64,000 nt of DNA, from contig NW_005434650.1 in assembly GCF_000315625.1 (NCBI RefSeq), positions 571,069-635,068 of the forward strand, given 5' to 3'. The translations under genes and the position numbers were made by a program. Each line of letters begins with the position of its first letter. The stretch's first letter is position 1. This DNA is from Guillardia theta CCMP2712. Lineage: Eukaryota; Cryptophyceae; Pyrenomonadales; Geminigeraceae. This document shows positions 45,333 to 57,152 of this stretch, piece after piece. The notes beneath the pieces were generated by a model, which saw only the letters and a program-made list of their open reading frames with translations, had not been told where the DNA came from and made no database searches.

Positions 45333-46826
45333 CTCACTCACGCTGTGCTCGGGAACGACACCATGTCTGCTGGAATGTGATTGGGACATGTTTGCCGCAG
45401 TACCTCCATCGCATCCTGTAGCTCTGACGCTGACATGCACTCTCCTTCTGATATCTGATAATTCCAGCCAAATTTCCGACCACACTGATAGTCAGAGCAC
45501 GTTGCTGCAGGCTGGTACCTCGGCTTGTTGAAGATTTGTTTCATCTTCTTCCCTATGCTTGTGTCTGGAGCTCTCCCGTCGTAGAGGAAGTTGTCCAAGG
45601 TCTCCACCGAAGACCCTCCGGCGATCCCATTGTAGTCCAAGCATATGTACTCGCTCGCGTCGAGGTGTCGAAGCTGAGCGACCAGGTCCAAGGCTGCCGC
45701 CCGAAGCCTCTGAGCTTGTTCGTTCCAGGGCCTGAAGTTGCGCTTGATCGAGCAAGAGCAGATGATGCTCAGCGCGTCTCGGATCAAGACGACCACCTTG
45801 AAGTTAGCCTCCGATCGCCGCATCGCCTTGACAAGCTTGGCCACGTCCGGCGTTCTTTCGCTTGGGCCTGCGTAGTTGGGGTATGAGAGCATTCCCGTAG
45901 AGCAGCTGGAGCTATGCTCTAGTCCGCTCAGGAAGTAGAAGGAAGGAGAATGCTGCCTACGCCGAGAGCGTCTGACAATCTCAGCGATCGCAGAGCTCGC
46001 CGTCCTTGGGCTTCCATGCCACCTCACGTTGAAGAGACCGTTCTGACCCTGCTCGTTCCAGAGCAGACACGTCATATGCACGGCTTCGTGGTCAGTGCGG
46101 ACATGAGGGTGATTCTTGCCCAGCTGATCGATGAGATGATGTCCAGTGCCTTCTACTCCTGCCCAAAACACAAACACCGGCCCACCTGACTTGCCTCCGC
46201 CCACGGACGGCCTTTGAAAGCTCTTGGTGAGGAGAGGGCTCAGGCTTATCCTCCGCCGGACCACCTCGGATGCTGCAGCAGCCTTGAAGGTCCCCGTGGT
46301 GTTAGACTGCAGCGCTTGACCTGCGAGCAGAGCAGAGCTCGAGGCTCGTCTGTCTGCGGTGCTGAGGTTGTAGGACGAGGAGCTGTTCTGCATCTTGCTA
46401 GAAGCGTTTCGTGGGTCCGGGGCTGCTCCTGCTAGCCTGGAGACTCCTTTCTTCATGCTCGAGAGCAGCAAGATGTCCTCCACTGTCAGCCTGGAAATCA
46501 CTTTTTTCCATTTCATGACGTTCAGTCCATTCGATGTCAATGAGAGGTTGTGCACGTAGGTAGAGATGTTCAGCAGGGACGAGGTCGACAGAACAAGCCG
46601 AAACTCCTCTCCCACGTTTGCGCTACCCTGCCCGATCATTGTCGGATCTTGTTGCTGATCGAGCGAAGGGCTGTTTGGAAAACAAGAATGCATGCAGCTT
46701 ATCAGGAGATCTCGCAGAAGCATCCCACAGATCACTGCCAAGACAAGGCCTGCGTTCCTTGCGGTGCTGACACCTGACGCTTTCCCAGGCAGAACGACAT
46801 TCTTGCTATTCTTGCTGCGCATCTAA
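45333..46826 (-). repeat. Inverted duplicate unit B (about 1.5 kb)
   Basis: Counterpart of 35217-36713 on the opposite strand, about 8.6 kb away, with abrupt ends at the start and stop codons. Confidence 0.9.
45338..46822 (-). CDS. Sulfotransferase-like type II membrane protein, copy B
   Basis: Intronless, 494 residues and nearly identical to copy A at 35221-36708: same membrane segment, EGTGHH loop and VLIRDALSIICS motif. Most differences sit in two small clusters: NVMKWKKVISRLTV here against NVTRLKKLFTRLTV in A, and CGRKFGWNYQIS here against CDHAFGRQRYQIS in A. Scattered single changes include Q/H at TD(H/Q)EAV(H/Q)M. All likely catalytic residues are intact in both, so both may be active. 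It starts MRSKNSKN where A has MCSKNSKN. No upstream sequence is shared with A beyond a few bases, so the two copies must use different promoters. Confidence 0.72.
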   Translation of the reverse strand: MRSKNSKNVVLPGKASGVSTARNAGLVLAVICGMLLRDLLISCMHSCFPNSPSLDQQQDPTMIGQGSANVGEEFRLVLSTSSLLNISTYVHNLSLTSNGLNVMKWKKVISRLTVEDILLLSSMKKGVSRLAGAAPDPRNASSKMQNSSSSYNLSTADRRASSSALLAGQALQSNTTGTFKAAAASEVVRRRISLSPLLTKSFQRPSVGGGKSGGPVFVFWAGVEGTGHHLIDQLGKNHPHVRTDHEAVHMTCLLWNEQGQNGLFNVRWHGSPRTASSAIAEIVRRSRRRQHSPSFYFLSGLEHSSSCSTGMLSYPNYAGPSERTPDVAKLVKAMRRSEANFKVVVLIRDALSIICSCSIKRNFRPWNEQAQRLRAAALDLVAQLRHLDASEYICLDYNGIAGGSSVETLDNFLYDGRAPDTSIGKKMKQIFNKPRYQPAATCSDYQCGRKFGWNYQISEGECMSASELQDAMEVLRQTCPNHIPADMVSFPSTA

Positions 46827-47707
46827 CAGATAGCCCTGCTGCACCAGCAGCGACAGGAGAGGTGTTGATTGGTTAGCTTTGCCTGCTCGCTGGTGGAGAA
46901 GGGCAATGGATCTCGATTTTCTCTGTCCGAATCAGAATCGATGCTGAAGAATATTGGAGGATGAAAGGAGAGTAAGGAGATGCGGCGAAGTGGTGAGGAG
47001 AGGAGCGGGGGCTTGCGGAGAAGGGGGGGGGGAGAGAATCGCAAGGCTGCGAGGGCAGCAGGAGCGTGAGGATCTTTCCCACTTGTTGCCTTGTCGGGGA
47101 AACTCAGAACCCTGTCTGACCACCCCAGGTGCGTCATCCCAGAGGGGTGGGGTGATGTGGGTTCCAAACTAGGGTAGTCCGAGCGTTGGGGTGCAACATT
47201 TTGTAGGGTGGGGGTGATGATGGATGGGGTTCAGGGGCTAGGGGGGTAGGGGTTGACTTCCTCTCTTCGTCACGTCCCTCACTACAACGCCTGCACCAGT
47301 GCGAATGGCCTTCCCTAGACTGCACCAGTACCCCTCCTTCGAAGCCATCCACAAAGGGTGGTGCGCAGATGAGCGAGGGGTGGTCAAAAGATAGGGGGCA
47401 CGTAGGAGGCCTACGAGCAAGGGGGTAGGGGGTTGGGGATCGGTGCAGCACTTGGTAGTGTCGTGGCGCATAGGGATACAGGGGTGGTACACGGAGAGGA
47501 GGACGGAAGGGTAGGGGTGGTGATGAGGCTGTTCCATTATAAGAGGCTTTCAACCTTATCTAAAACTCTCCCCAGATTTTTTTACTTATTGACTGATATG
47601 ACTAAAAGTTTGTACCCAGCCGGGTGACTTTTGTTGAGAGAGTACAAGTCTGTGATCGATGTATCGATGTATCGGCCTGATGACTGAGCAGAGGCCTGGT
47701 CGGCAGG
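46827..47707. other. Intergenic region rich in G/T and G runs
   Basis: No convincing gene. 46950-47060 is GA-rich. 47130-47530 has repeated GGGGTGG and GGGGTAGGGG phrases, including a four-run G-quadruplex-type motif at 47225-47252. Near 47640-47670 is a short GATCGATGTATCGATGTATCG repeat. Confidence 0.5.
47225..47252 (+). other. G-quadruplex-type motif
   Basis: Four runs of at least four G separated by loops of 2-4 nt (TTCA, CTA, TA) in the intergenic region. Confidence 0.5.
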
Positions 47708-50700
47708 TCACTTGACAAGCCGTGACTCCCTGGCTGCAAGGATCTTCTTCAGCGTGTGCGCGAGGACCTGGACAGCATGAGCTGGCGGGAGAGGAGGATG
47801 AGAAGAACTCACTGCCTCCTTCTGCTCCTCGTCATGCTCGCTCTCAAAGTAGACGTCGAGGGCTCCGATGACTGCGCAAGAGTCAAAGGGAAGGGATTGT
47901 GACGGTTTCATCGTGCGAGCCTTGAGGGTCGTCGTCCGTTAGCATGTTCTTGAGCAAGCTCTCGTCGTCCTGAAATGTAGAGTCATCGAAGTCACTGTGA
48001 GAGGAGGCAAAGAGAACAGAACAGAGAGCAGGGAAAGGAGGAGAAGGACAGTAGGAGTAGGAGTAGGAGTAGGAGTAGTGTCCTCCTTACCGCATTTAGA
48101 AAGTTCTGCTGCATCAATCTTTCCAGTATTCTCTGAGACAACAGGATTGGTTCACATTGCAAGTCGGGAGATCAAATGGCAAGAGACCTCGGGCTGCAAC
48201 TCGCGCTGCTCTCCGTTGGACTTTGCCTTGGGGTCGGGACCTTGCGAGGCTGTCAAGGGTAACGTCCATTGACGGTCACAGAGAGTTCGAACCTGATACC
48301 AACGGCTCCTGCTCGTTGATAGATTCCTGTCGCGATGAGTAAGTAGAGAATGGAGAAGAGGAACGGGGTATCGTGGTGGTGGTGGTGGTGGATGAGCAGA
48401 AGCAGGAGAGAAAAGGAGTGTCGGGTTAAAGAAGTACCCTCTTGTTGTCTTGTGAACTACTGCCCTCTTCCTCCTCCTCGCCGTTCTCGCTCATTCGCTT
48501 CTTCTTGAAGAAATTTTGAATTCTGTTCATGACGACGGCCATGATGAGCCCGAAGGCGAAGCAGGCGATGGGAGCGAAAATGATCATTCTGATCGAGTCT
48601 GTCGATGAAAGCATCAGCGTGGAAGACATGCGGGATATCCTTCAAGGGCGACGACGAGGATGGGGAGAAGGCGAGGAGGAGGGAGGAGAGAGACTGGAGG
48701 AGGGGAGCAAAGAGGTTGGAGGAGAGGAGGAGCGAGAGAGGCTGAAAGAGAGGATGGAGCAGGAAAACCTTGATTCGAGCGTGAAACGCCGAAGACGGGG
48801 ATGGGAGCGATGGGAAAGACTCGGCGCCAGTTGTTGTTGACCCAGACTTCCATGGTGCCGTTGTCAGCTGAGAAAGGATAGAAGATGATCTCATATAAGC
48901 CCGAATCCTGCGCGACTTGCCGGACGCCAACCTGGCAATAATCATGAACATGTAAAAAATAGAGGGAGGAGGGAGGGAGGGAGGGAGGGAGGGAGGGAGG
49001 GAGGGAGGGAGGGAGGNNNNNNNNNNNNNNNNNNNNNNNNNNNNNNNNNNNNNNNNNNNNNNNNNNNNNNNNNNNNNNNNNNNNNNNNNNNNNNNNNNNN
49101 NNNNNNNNNNNNNNNNGGGAGAGAGAGAGGGAGGGAGGGAGGGAGGGAGAGATGGGTAACCTGCATGGGGTCGTTGGAGATGCTGCCATCAGGAGCGCTT
49201 TTCCAGAAGAGCGCAGCGATCGAGTCTGAGCCGGAGGTGCTGATGTTGTTCCCAAACACCTGCCCCCTCCGTCAGCTCTTCCGCGTCTCCTCCTCTTAAC
49301 CGTCTCGGTCGCGTACATCTCTTGTCTGCACGTAGAACTTTGAGGAGATGCCGGCCTCGGAGAAAGAGAGGCCCTCGCCGTAGATGAGGGAGAAGGAGGG
49401 GTCGATAGTGTTCGACTGGATGTTCATTAGGTAGGGGCTGCCGCTGATATGCTGATTGCCGTCCATCAAGACATGGATCTGCAGCATGTTTGTTAGATTC
49501 TCCTCGTAGCATGTAGTGCCTGGTCAGCAGGACAGATCGGGCGAGGAGGAGGAGAAAGCAGGTTGATGAAGAGCGACAGGTAGGGGGATAGGGAGGAGGG
49601 GGAAAAGAATGTGTAGTAGATCTGACCGAGTAGTTTCCAGTAGCTGTGATAGTATAGCTCACGTCGTAGGTCCCATCCAAGTTGTCAAGTTGGAATCCAG
49701 TCATTGAGTCTGGACCGAGACAGGGTTGCAAAATCTGCAGGACTTTCAATTGGCCTCGTCCTCCTCCGCCTCCAGCTCCCACTCATCCTCCTCCCTCTGC
49801 CTCCTTTCCCTGCCAATTCTTTCGTTCCTCTAAGTCCTCTCCTCATTCATTGTTCACACTTCCCCTCCTGCTGAACACCTGCAGACCTCAATTCTCCCTC
49901 TCCCTCTTCACCTCTGCCCTCCTGCTCCTCCTCCCCTTCCTCCTGCTCCTCCTTCACCTGCGTGTTTGGATCCTCCAGAGGGCCAAAGCAGGGCCCTGTC
50001 AGGAGCACCCGGATCGCGTCCTCCCCCCGGCCCTGATTCCCGCTGCTGTCACGAGCGATGATGGTGAAGGTACAAGTAATGCCAGCGGTACAGGACGACA
50101 GCCCGTCGCCCTGAGCTACGGACATGGAGTACAGGTTGGGTCCTGGACGGACGTTGATCTCCGTCGGAGAGTTGCTGATCTCGACGTTCATCGTGAAGAT
50201 CTTCATCTGGAATATCCCGATCTTCTTCATCTTGTACTGCACCCTGTACCTGCACGCGGCAAGGTCAGCTATTGAGCAGGAGGAGGTGTCGGCGGTCAAG
50301 GGGAAGGGAGAAGGAAGGAGTTGGGAGGGGGAGGGAGGAAGAGGAGTAGGAGGAAGTACCGGCAACTTGTCTCTGTGAGCGTCTTGAGTACTTTGCCTGA
50401 GAGGAAGGAGCTTGTCTGGAGGTTCTGAAACTCAACTGTGAAGTCCGACGAGCAGTCTTGATTGTTGCCTCCGAAGATATTCCTCACAATGATGTTGAAC
50501 TCCATGTCCTGCGTTTCGTGCTTACTTCCCTCTCCCTCTCCCTCCTCCTCAACATGCTGCAGCTGCCTTCAACTCTTCCTCCCCGATCGCGCCCTCCTCC
50601 TTCTCATCCTCCTCATCCTCCTCGTCCTCTCTTTGTCCTCGACCTCCGCTCGCTTACCTCGTTTGCTGTCGCAAACCTAGTAGCCTCCCCTACAGAGAAG

Positions 50701-53700
50701 CACTTCGGGGGAAACGCAGCGGTGTAATCAAACCTCCACCTGATCGAGAGGAGCGGCAGAGTCAGCAGATATGCATCTGAAGTCATGAAGGAGAAGTAGC
50801 AGCAGAAGGTAGAGAGGGAGGGAGAGTCAAAATTGCCCCTTGTTGTCCTGCACCTTCACCTACTCCTGCGCCTGCTCTGTCCCTTTCCTTCTCCCTCCTC
50901 CTCCTCCCTCCTCTCCTTCATAGCTCACATGTCCGAGAGTTCTCCGGCAACGACGTTGGCTCCCGAGAAGATGAACACGTAGGGGTCGGACAGCAGCATC
51001 CCAGCGCATGCTCGCGGTCGGGGAGCTGCACCTGAGACGATGACTGCCAGCCAAGTGAAGGCCACGTAGCTCTTGTCCAACGTCAACTTGAGCACCCAAA
51101 GATCGTTGAGATCCCCCCAGTCCTGGTCGTGGAAGTAGCTCGCTCCTCCGAACATGACGAGGTAGTTCCCAAAGATCTGCACTGCCGCTCCTTTCCTCGC
51201 CCTCGGGCTCCCTTGCTGGGGGTCGTCGAAGATGTTGAGCTTGTCCAAGGTGTACACGCTGCTCTCGTTGCTCGTCGTTACATCGACCTTCCACACTTCC
51301 ATGATGACTTTCTGACACCCACGGTCAGCAACTGCTGAACTCTCTCCTCCTCCTCCTCCTCCTCCTCCTCCTCCTCCTTCCTCCTTCTCCTCCTCCTCTT
51401 CCTTGTCTTCTCTTCATTCTTCCCCTCCTCCTCCTCTCCCCCTCCTCCTCCCACCCGCTGCGACAAGAAGCTGTCCTGTGATGAGCACTGGTCCTGGCTC
51501 CCTGTGCAAACAGCTCCAGCAACGATCCGGAAGCTTCCTGGAGCTGCCGGCAGCATGGAAATACTCCAGGTGAACGGGAGGCCCTCGCCTTGGGCCTCCA
51601 CCTGCTGCCAGCGGACGGTCAGGCTACCTGAGAAGCTCATCCTCCAGAGAGAGTTGGAGGGAGCGAACGAGTTCTGCTGCAGGCCCCCACAGACGTACAT
51701 CTGCACGCGAGCGTCAGAGGGAGGAAGGATGGAGGGAGTGGGAGGAGGTGGGGAAAGTAGAGGAAGGAGAGGAGAAGGGAAGGGGAGAGTTCTGCCCCCT
51801 CCTCAGACTCCAGGGGCGCAGGAAGAGATCGATTACGTTATTTCCATCGACAGCAGCAGCGTGAAAGTACAGTCCCCCGGGAGTAGAGGAGGATTCGACT
51901 CGAAGGGGCCCGATGACCATCCCCATGTTGGAGGAGGAGGAGGAGGAGGAGGAGAGCTGAACGATGTAGACATCATCGTAGGGCAGGAGCCGATCCTCGG
52001 TAAAGCCTCCATAGATCACAGCAGCGTTCGCCAGGTAGGGGCTAGAAGTCGGAGACATGCTCACGCTTGAGTGGCCGTACCGGGACAAGGGGAGGCACTG
52101 CTGCACGCTAGAGCAGGAGGGAACGGCTGCTGTCGTGTCGTTGCTGCCGACGCTGAGCACGGAATAAGTCAACATGCTCCAGGTGGAGGAGGAGACGTCA
52201 AGAGTCCACAGCATAGCATGAGCGTGCATGTCGCTCAACCCCGCAAAGATCAGCATGGTGGTTCCTCCCACCAGCGTCAGTCCTGTCCCCCAGAACTCCG
52301 AGCCCGGTTTGATCCCGGGTACCTCCATCACTCCCCACGTCTTCGCCGTATCCTGGTAGAGGTAGAGCGCGTTGGATACGCTCTCCCCCTTATGCTGCCC
52401 GTCCTCCTTCGCGGTGGACGCATGCCGGGAGTCTCCGCCGAAGATCATATTGCCCGTGCTGCTCTCGAGGAGGGAATGATAGGAGAGGGGAGGGAGACCT
52501 GAAACAGGGGACATCTCCATGATCAGATTGCCGAAGTTCGCGTCCAACTGCAGCATCTCCATCGGGAGGGAGGTCGATCGCTGAGAAGCTCCTGGGTGAA
52601 GGGCAAGGATGTCAGAGTGAGCAGGGGGAGAAGGTGAAGGAGGAAAGGAAAGTTCTATGAGTGAGGAAGGGAGGGAAGAAGAGGAGGAGCTGGAAAGGAC
52701 GAGGAGTCTGAAGAAGTTGACAAGGAGAGAAGGGTTGGAAGGGGACACACTGGAGGAGGACAGCAGGACGTCAGGAGACAATGAGAAAAGTTGGTAGAGA
52801 GGAAGTAAGAAGAGAGGAGGGAGAAGGAGCAAGAGAGCGAGGAGAGAGCGCAAGGGAGAACTCAAGAGCAAGACGTCACCGTAGGCAAGGACGGAATGCC
52901 CTCCGACCAGGATCGCCTTATGGCCGTACATGGGGAACATGGTGACTGTAGACAGGGGACGGATCAGCTGCCATGGGTTTCCAGTCGTGATGCCGAAGTC
53001 GAACATCCAGACGTCAGCAAGGATGGTCCAGGTAGAGCTGACGCCTCCGTGCACGAGCAGGCGGGTCTTGGAGATGGAGGCAGCGACGTGCGAGTGGCGA
53101 GGGGAAGGAGTGCCGTCTGCGGGAGTAACAATCTTCTGCCATGAGCCGAAGGACAGCTGCTTCTGCGACAGCCACTCGGTCTTGGAGCAGGGGACGGTGG
53201 AGGGGAGGATGCTGGGCCTTGCTATGAGCGCACCGTTCCCCTTGCTGCCATGGCGGCCGGAGGGAGAGAAGTCTCTGACCACTCCATCCACGTTGGCGCT
53301 CTCGAACTGCCACCAGCCCTGGAGCGTCTGGTCGTTGTTAAATAGTCCCCACATGCTGCTCTGAACCTGATCTGGGGTCCTTGAGACGTTCCACCACTTG
53401 ACATCGTCCATGTACCCGTTGAAGTAGGAGGAGACAGCTTCATCCCCGTATCCCAGCACCAGCGACTGCGTCGAGTCGTAGGTACCAACTTTCAGCCCTG
53501 TCAGGTTCTTGCTGACGTCGACCTGGCCGTCCACGTAGAGGACAAGCTCGTCGTAGCCCCTCCCGCTGCCGAAGGTGACGGCGATGTGGTGCCAACTAGA
53601 GTCGAACACGTTGACTCTGCCCTTGAGGTGGATGTCAAGGGCTGTGACCCGGAGGTAGCTGGTCGAGGAGAGGCGCTGGATGTTGAGGTTTGACCCCATC

Positions 53701-56298
53701 GAGAGGATCGACTGATACTCCGTGTCAAAGTCAAAGATGAACACCCAGGCCTCGATGGTAAAGCTCAGCTTGCCCCCAGCTGTGGAGATCGGGTCGTAGA
53801 TGACCACAAAGTCGTTGATCCCGTCGAACCTCGCCATGTTGTTCAACCTCTGCTTGCACGCAGCGTCGCGGGAGGAGGCGGATTGGACGGGCTTGAACGC
53901 CCAGAGGTCGTTGCTGATCAATTCCTTTGCTGCTCCTACATCCGCCACCCCACCGAAGACCAGGGCGTACGGCTCGAGGGAGAGCGGGTCCATGACAGAG
54001 CAGGAGTGCTTGCTGCGCTTGCTCGGGACCTCAGAGGAGGAGAAGCTGATGGGATTCCATTTCTGACTTCCAGGGTGAAATCTCCACATATCCTGCAGCC
54101 ACACACTGTCTGCCGCTTCTCCCCCGTGGATGATCTAGAAACGCAACGTCAAACCTGCACGGCAGAGGAGGAGAAGGAAGGAGGGAAGAAAAAGAGAAAA
54201 GGAGTAACAGCAGCAGCAGGGCCCACCATGTAGTTCCAGATCTTGAAGGAGCAAGAGTAGGCTCTCGCAAGGGGCTGCGCGTCAGTTCCGTAGCTCACTG
54301 GCGACCAGATTCCCTGCCCGAGGTCGAACCTCCAGGTATCTCCGTACATCCCGTACCGCGGGGAAACTCCTCCGAAAACGATCAGGCTCGACGCGAACGC
54401 CTCGGCCGCATGCCCGCTTCTCCTTGAAGGGAGCGTGCCGGAGGGCCTCGCTCGCCTCCACACCTGCGTGCTGACGTCATCCTTACACTCGGAGCGATGG
54501 GAAGCACCATGTCGTTGATGTCGGCGTAGTAGACCTTGTTGGAGAACTTCACTCGGTTCGTTGACCCGAACAGCACGATCAGCAGCTTCGGGCCCTGCAG
54601 AACGTCAGCCGGTCCAGCCACGGCCATCACTGAGACTTTACAGCAGCGTACTCCATGGTGTGGAAGGCAACCTTCGGAACTGCCTGACCGGACCCAAGGA
54701 GCTCCGTCCTCTTCCACTTGAACTGCTCGGTGTCGTAGTACCACATACTCGACACAACTTTCTCCGTTCCTGCTCCCCCGTTTCCTTCTCCACCGACGAC
54801 GATGATCTTTGAAACGGAAGTTACTGGCCCAGCTACATCTCCAAGACTATCCTTGACTCCAACCTACGAACTCCCACTGTTCCTCCACTCAAATCCAACC
54901 TCTCTCCCACTCCCTTGCCCTCTCCCTCTCCCTCTCCATGTAACCAAGTCCCCTCCCAACACCATTCTCCCTTCTCTCTCTCTCCCTCTCCTTCCCTCCC
55001 TCCCTCCCTCCCTCCCTCCCTCTACCTGAAAGTTGTAGAATATTGACGTGTGTGCTGCTCTGCCCGACGGCCCACTCGTCGATGGATCCCACGTTATCCA
55101 GAAGGCAGAGTCGGGGTTGACTTGCAGGGTCCAAAGGTCGTTCTGAAGGACCGTAGACTCGTCGATCCCTCCGAAGAAGAAGATCTGATAGCCTCCTGAC
55201 CATACAGACACGTCAGACATTATCGTGCTGCCTCCAGCCTGCGGTCTACCCGAGCTGGTATCGCTCTGGTACGCCGTCGACGAGTGGAACATCCGGGGGC
55301 CGGGCCCGGGGCTCCGAGACCTGGTGGGAAACGACAAGGTCACGTAGAGCTTCACCGAGCCCAACGGCTGCCAGGTCGTACTGGTCCACGTTGACTGCCG
55401 ACCACTCTCCGCTGTTGATGCTTGTCTGCGGCTGAAACCTGAGCAGAAAGTAGGTCATCCCCGAGAAGCTTGTCCGACCCGAACACTTACATCCAGATGT
55501 CACTGAGGACAGACTTGCCGTCGCTCCCCCCGAACAAGAGGATCTGCGAGCCAAGGATGTCCATGGAATGTCCATACCTCCCTGCTCTCACCGTGACTCC
55601 ACGACAGTGGTCCCCCTAGCTCATCCTCCGTCCTTACCCGTCGGGGCGACGTTGCTCAGCGACTCAACCTTGACCCACTTCGACTGCGAGCCAGAAAAGG
55701 CAAACTTGAACATGGCGGCAGAGAAGCAGTCGTTGGACAGGCTTGTCGTCGGGCAGGCGCTCCTGGTGTACGTCCGCCCTCCCCACACCAGAGCAGCCAC
55801 GGCATCCGGGTTATCTTTCTGCCACAGGACTCCCCTTGCTCCCTCCACCGGCGGAGGAGTGACGGAGTCCCCGCAAGAGGAGCACTGCTGCAGCGGGATG
55901 AACTCGAAGGAGAGTACGTTGAATGTCCATGCATCGTTGAGCAGGCAGTGGTCCTTTACCACACAAAAGCCTCCCTGACAGACGCTTGCTGCCGTGCTTG
56001 GGTCGCAGGGCAGGCCAGCGGTCTCAATGGGTCCTCCTTCGCATATTGAGCACCCGTCCGTCGCTCCTCCGAAGATGAAGATCTCGTTGGTGCTCTCGAT
56101 CTGAACGCTCACATGCGATCGACGGGGAGGAGGTTGAGGGCCCGACGGGATCATCTCAGTCCACGATGAATCGCAGGGACGGCAAACAAGAAGGGCAAGA
56201 AGGAGGGAGAGATAAAGATTCTGCGCCAGAGCAAGGACTCTCTTGATGCTGTTCTCTTGGCCAGGAGAGTTCGACATGCTAACATCCCTTGACATGTT
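47708..56298 (-). CDS. Type I membrane protein with kelch, LamG and filamin/Ig-like ectodomain
   Basis: The start at 56298 (MSRDVSMSN, or Met at 56280) precedes a signal peptide, NLYLSLLLALLVCRPC. Kelch repeats follow: EIFIFGGATDGCSICEGG, GYQIFFFGGIDESTVLQNDL, SLIVFGGVSPRYGMYGDTWR, YALVFGGVADVGAAKELISN. 53780-53300 is a LamG/pentraxin-like domain (LSFTIEAWVFIFDFDTEYQS, DSSWHHIAVTFGSG). More kelch repeats run to about 50930. From about 50760 to 48850 are filamin/Ig-like segments (MKIFTMNVEISNSPTEINVR, LDNLDGTYDVSYTITATGNY, MDGNQHISGSPYLMNI, SGLYEIIFYPFSADNGTMEV). One membrane helix at about 48590-48530 (MIIFAPIACFAFGLIMAVVM) is followed by KKKR and an acidic tail ending LKKILAARESRLVK. There are many short introns (47 and 44 nt near 54640 and 54500), and exon edges are approximate. 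The cytoplasmic tail exons (48400-47708) are less sure. Surface adhesion or sensing is an inference from the domains. Confidence 0.75.
48053..48079. repeat. (AGTAGG)n microsatellite
   Basis: Four to five GGAGTA units in an intron of the kelch/filamin gene. Confidence 0.85.
48963..49150. repeat. (GGGA)n microsatellite with assembly gap
   Basis: GGGA arrays on both sides of 100 N (49017-49116), within an intron of the kelch/filamin gene between the exons ending NDPMQ and starting VGVRQVAQ. The true array length is unknown. Confidence 0.95.
49017..49116. other. Assembly gap (100 N)
   Basis: Exactly 100 N inside a GGGA repeat. Confidence 0.98.
51345..51450. repeat. (CCT)n / pyrimidine-rich tract
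   Basis: CCT repeats on the plus strand in an intron of the minus-strand kelch gene. Confidence 0.85.
54980..55022. repeat. (CTCT)/(CCCT)n microsatellite in intron
   Basis: CTCTCTCCCT then CCCT units, directly downstream (on the minus strand) of the kelch exon that ends IFYNFQ with a GTAGAG donor. Confidence 0.85.
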
Positions 56299-56690
56299 GC
56301 TGGCTATTGTCCTGACGTTGAGTACAAACACAAAATCATCGACTTTGCTTACCGCTGAGTCCCCCAGCAATCCTCATTCGTCTTCACCATCAATCTCTTC
56401 CCTTGAACCCTCCTCTCCTCCTCTCCTCTCCTCTCCTCTTCGCCTCTCCTCCTTGAAACCTCTCTCCTCCTCTCCCGCGTCCTCCCATTTCGCCTGACGC
56501 TCTCCCATAGCCATCGAGTCCCACTTTTGGACGAAATCATCGTACCACCCCATCCACTACCAAGCGGAGTATCCCCTAGAAAAACTTTTCGGACCCCACC
56601 CATCAGTGAATGACCCTATCCTTGTCTATGTGGAACCCCACCAATATAGACAATTTTCAACCCACTGTTCACTCACTACCCCTCTCTTTC

Positions 56691-56753
56691 ACCCCACCCT
56701 CAGGATTAGCACTTTTTTTTAACCCCACCCTCAGGATTAGGACTTTTTTTTTT
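56691..56753. repeat. Tandem duplication of an about 31-bp unit
   Basis: ACCCCACCCTCAGGATTAG followed by (C/G)AC and a T run occurs twice in direct succession, with one base difference and T runs of different length. Confidence 0.85.
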
Positions 56754-57060
56754 GGACTGGTTCAAAACATCACCTACCTGGTTATTTCCAAGCACTCAGT
56801 ACTATAAACCACCGGTCCGACGAAGGCGCCGTACCCCCACCCCCAAAGATCACTTGTCAAATGCAATGAAAGCAAGGAGAACAGGGAGGAGGAAGGATTC
56901 CCAACGGAAGGGAGGAGAGGACATGCGGAGAGGGAGGAGCCGGTGCGAGAGAGAAGAGCAGAGGCAAGAGTGTAGAGCAGAGGGAGAAGAGTGAGGTGGA
57001 GAAAATTGCAGATTGCAGAAGAGAGGGAGGGAGGGAGAGAGGGGGGGGAGAAGTGGGGCA

Positions 57061-57107
57061 GAGGGAGGGAGGGAGGGAGGGAGGGAGGGAGGGAGGGAGG
57101 GAGGGAG
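57061..57107. repeat. (GGGA)n microsatellite
   Basis: About eleven GGGA units just 3' of the ankyrin gene. Confidence 0.95.
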
Positions 57108-57152
57108 CTACAAAACATATAGAAACATTTACTATTTACACAAGGACACATA

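Larger units (their letters stand above)
56299..57152. other. Intergenic region
   Basis: Upstream of the kelch/filamin gene (-) and downstream of the ankyrin gene (-). It has a CTCCT-rich stretch at 56405-56480, a tandem duplication at 56691-56753, C-run phrases (ACCCCACC) and a GGGA array at 57061-57107. No gene recognised. Confidence 0.5.

Noticed and set aside
35217-46826. Inverted copies as terminal repeats of a large transposon
   Set aside because: No transposase between them; the repeats are coding genes with exact gene borders and no visible target-site duplication.
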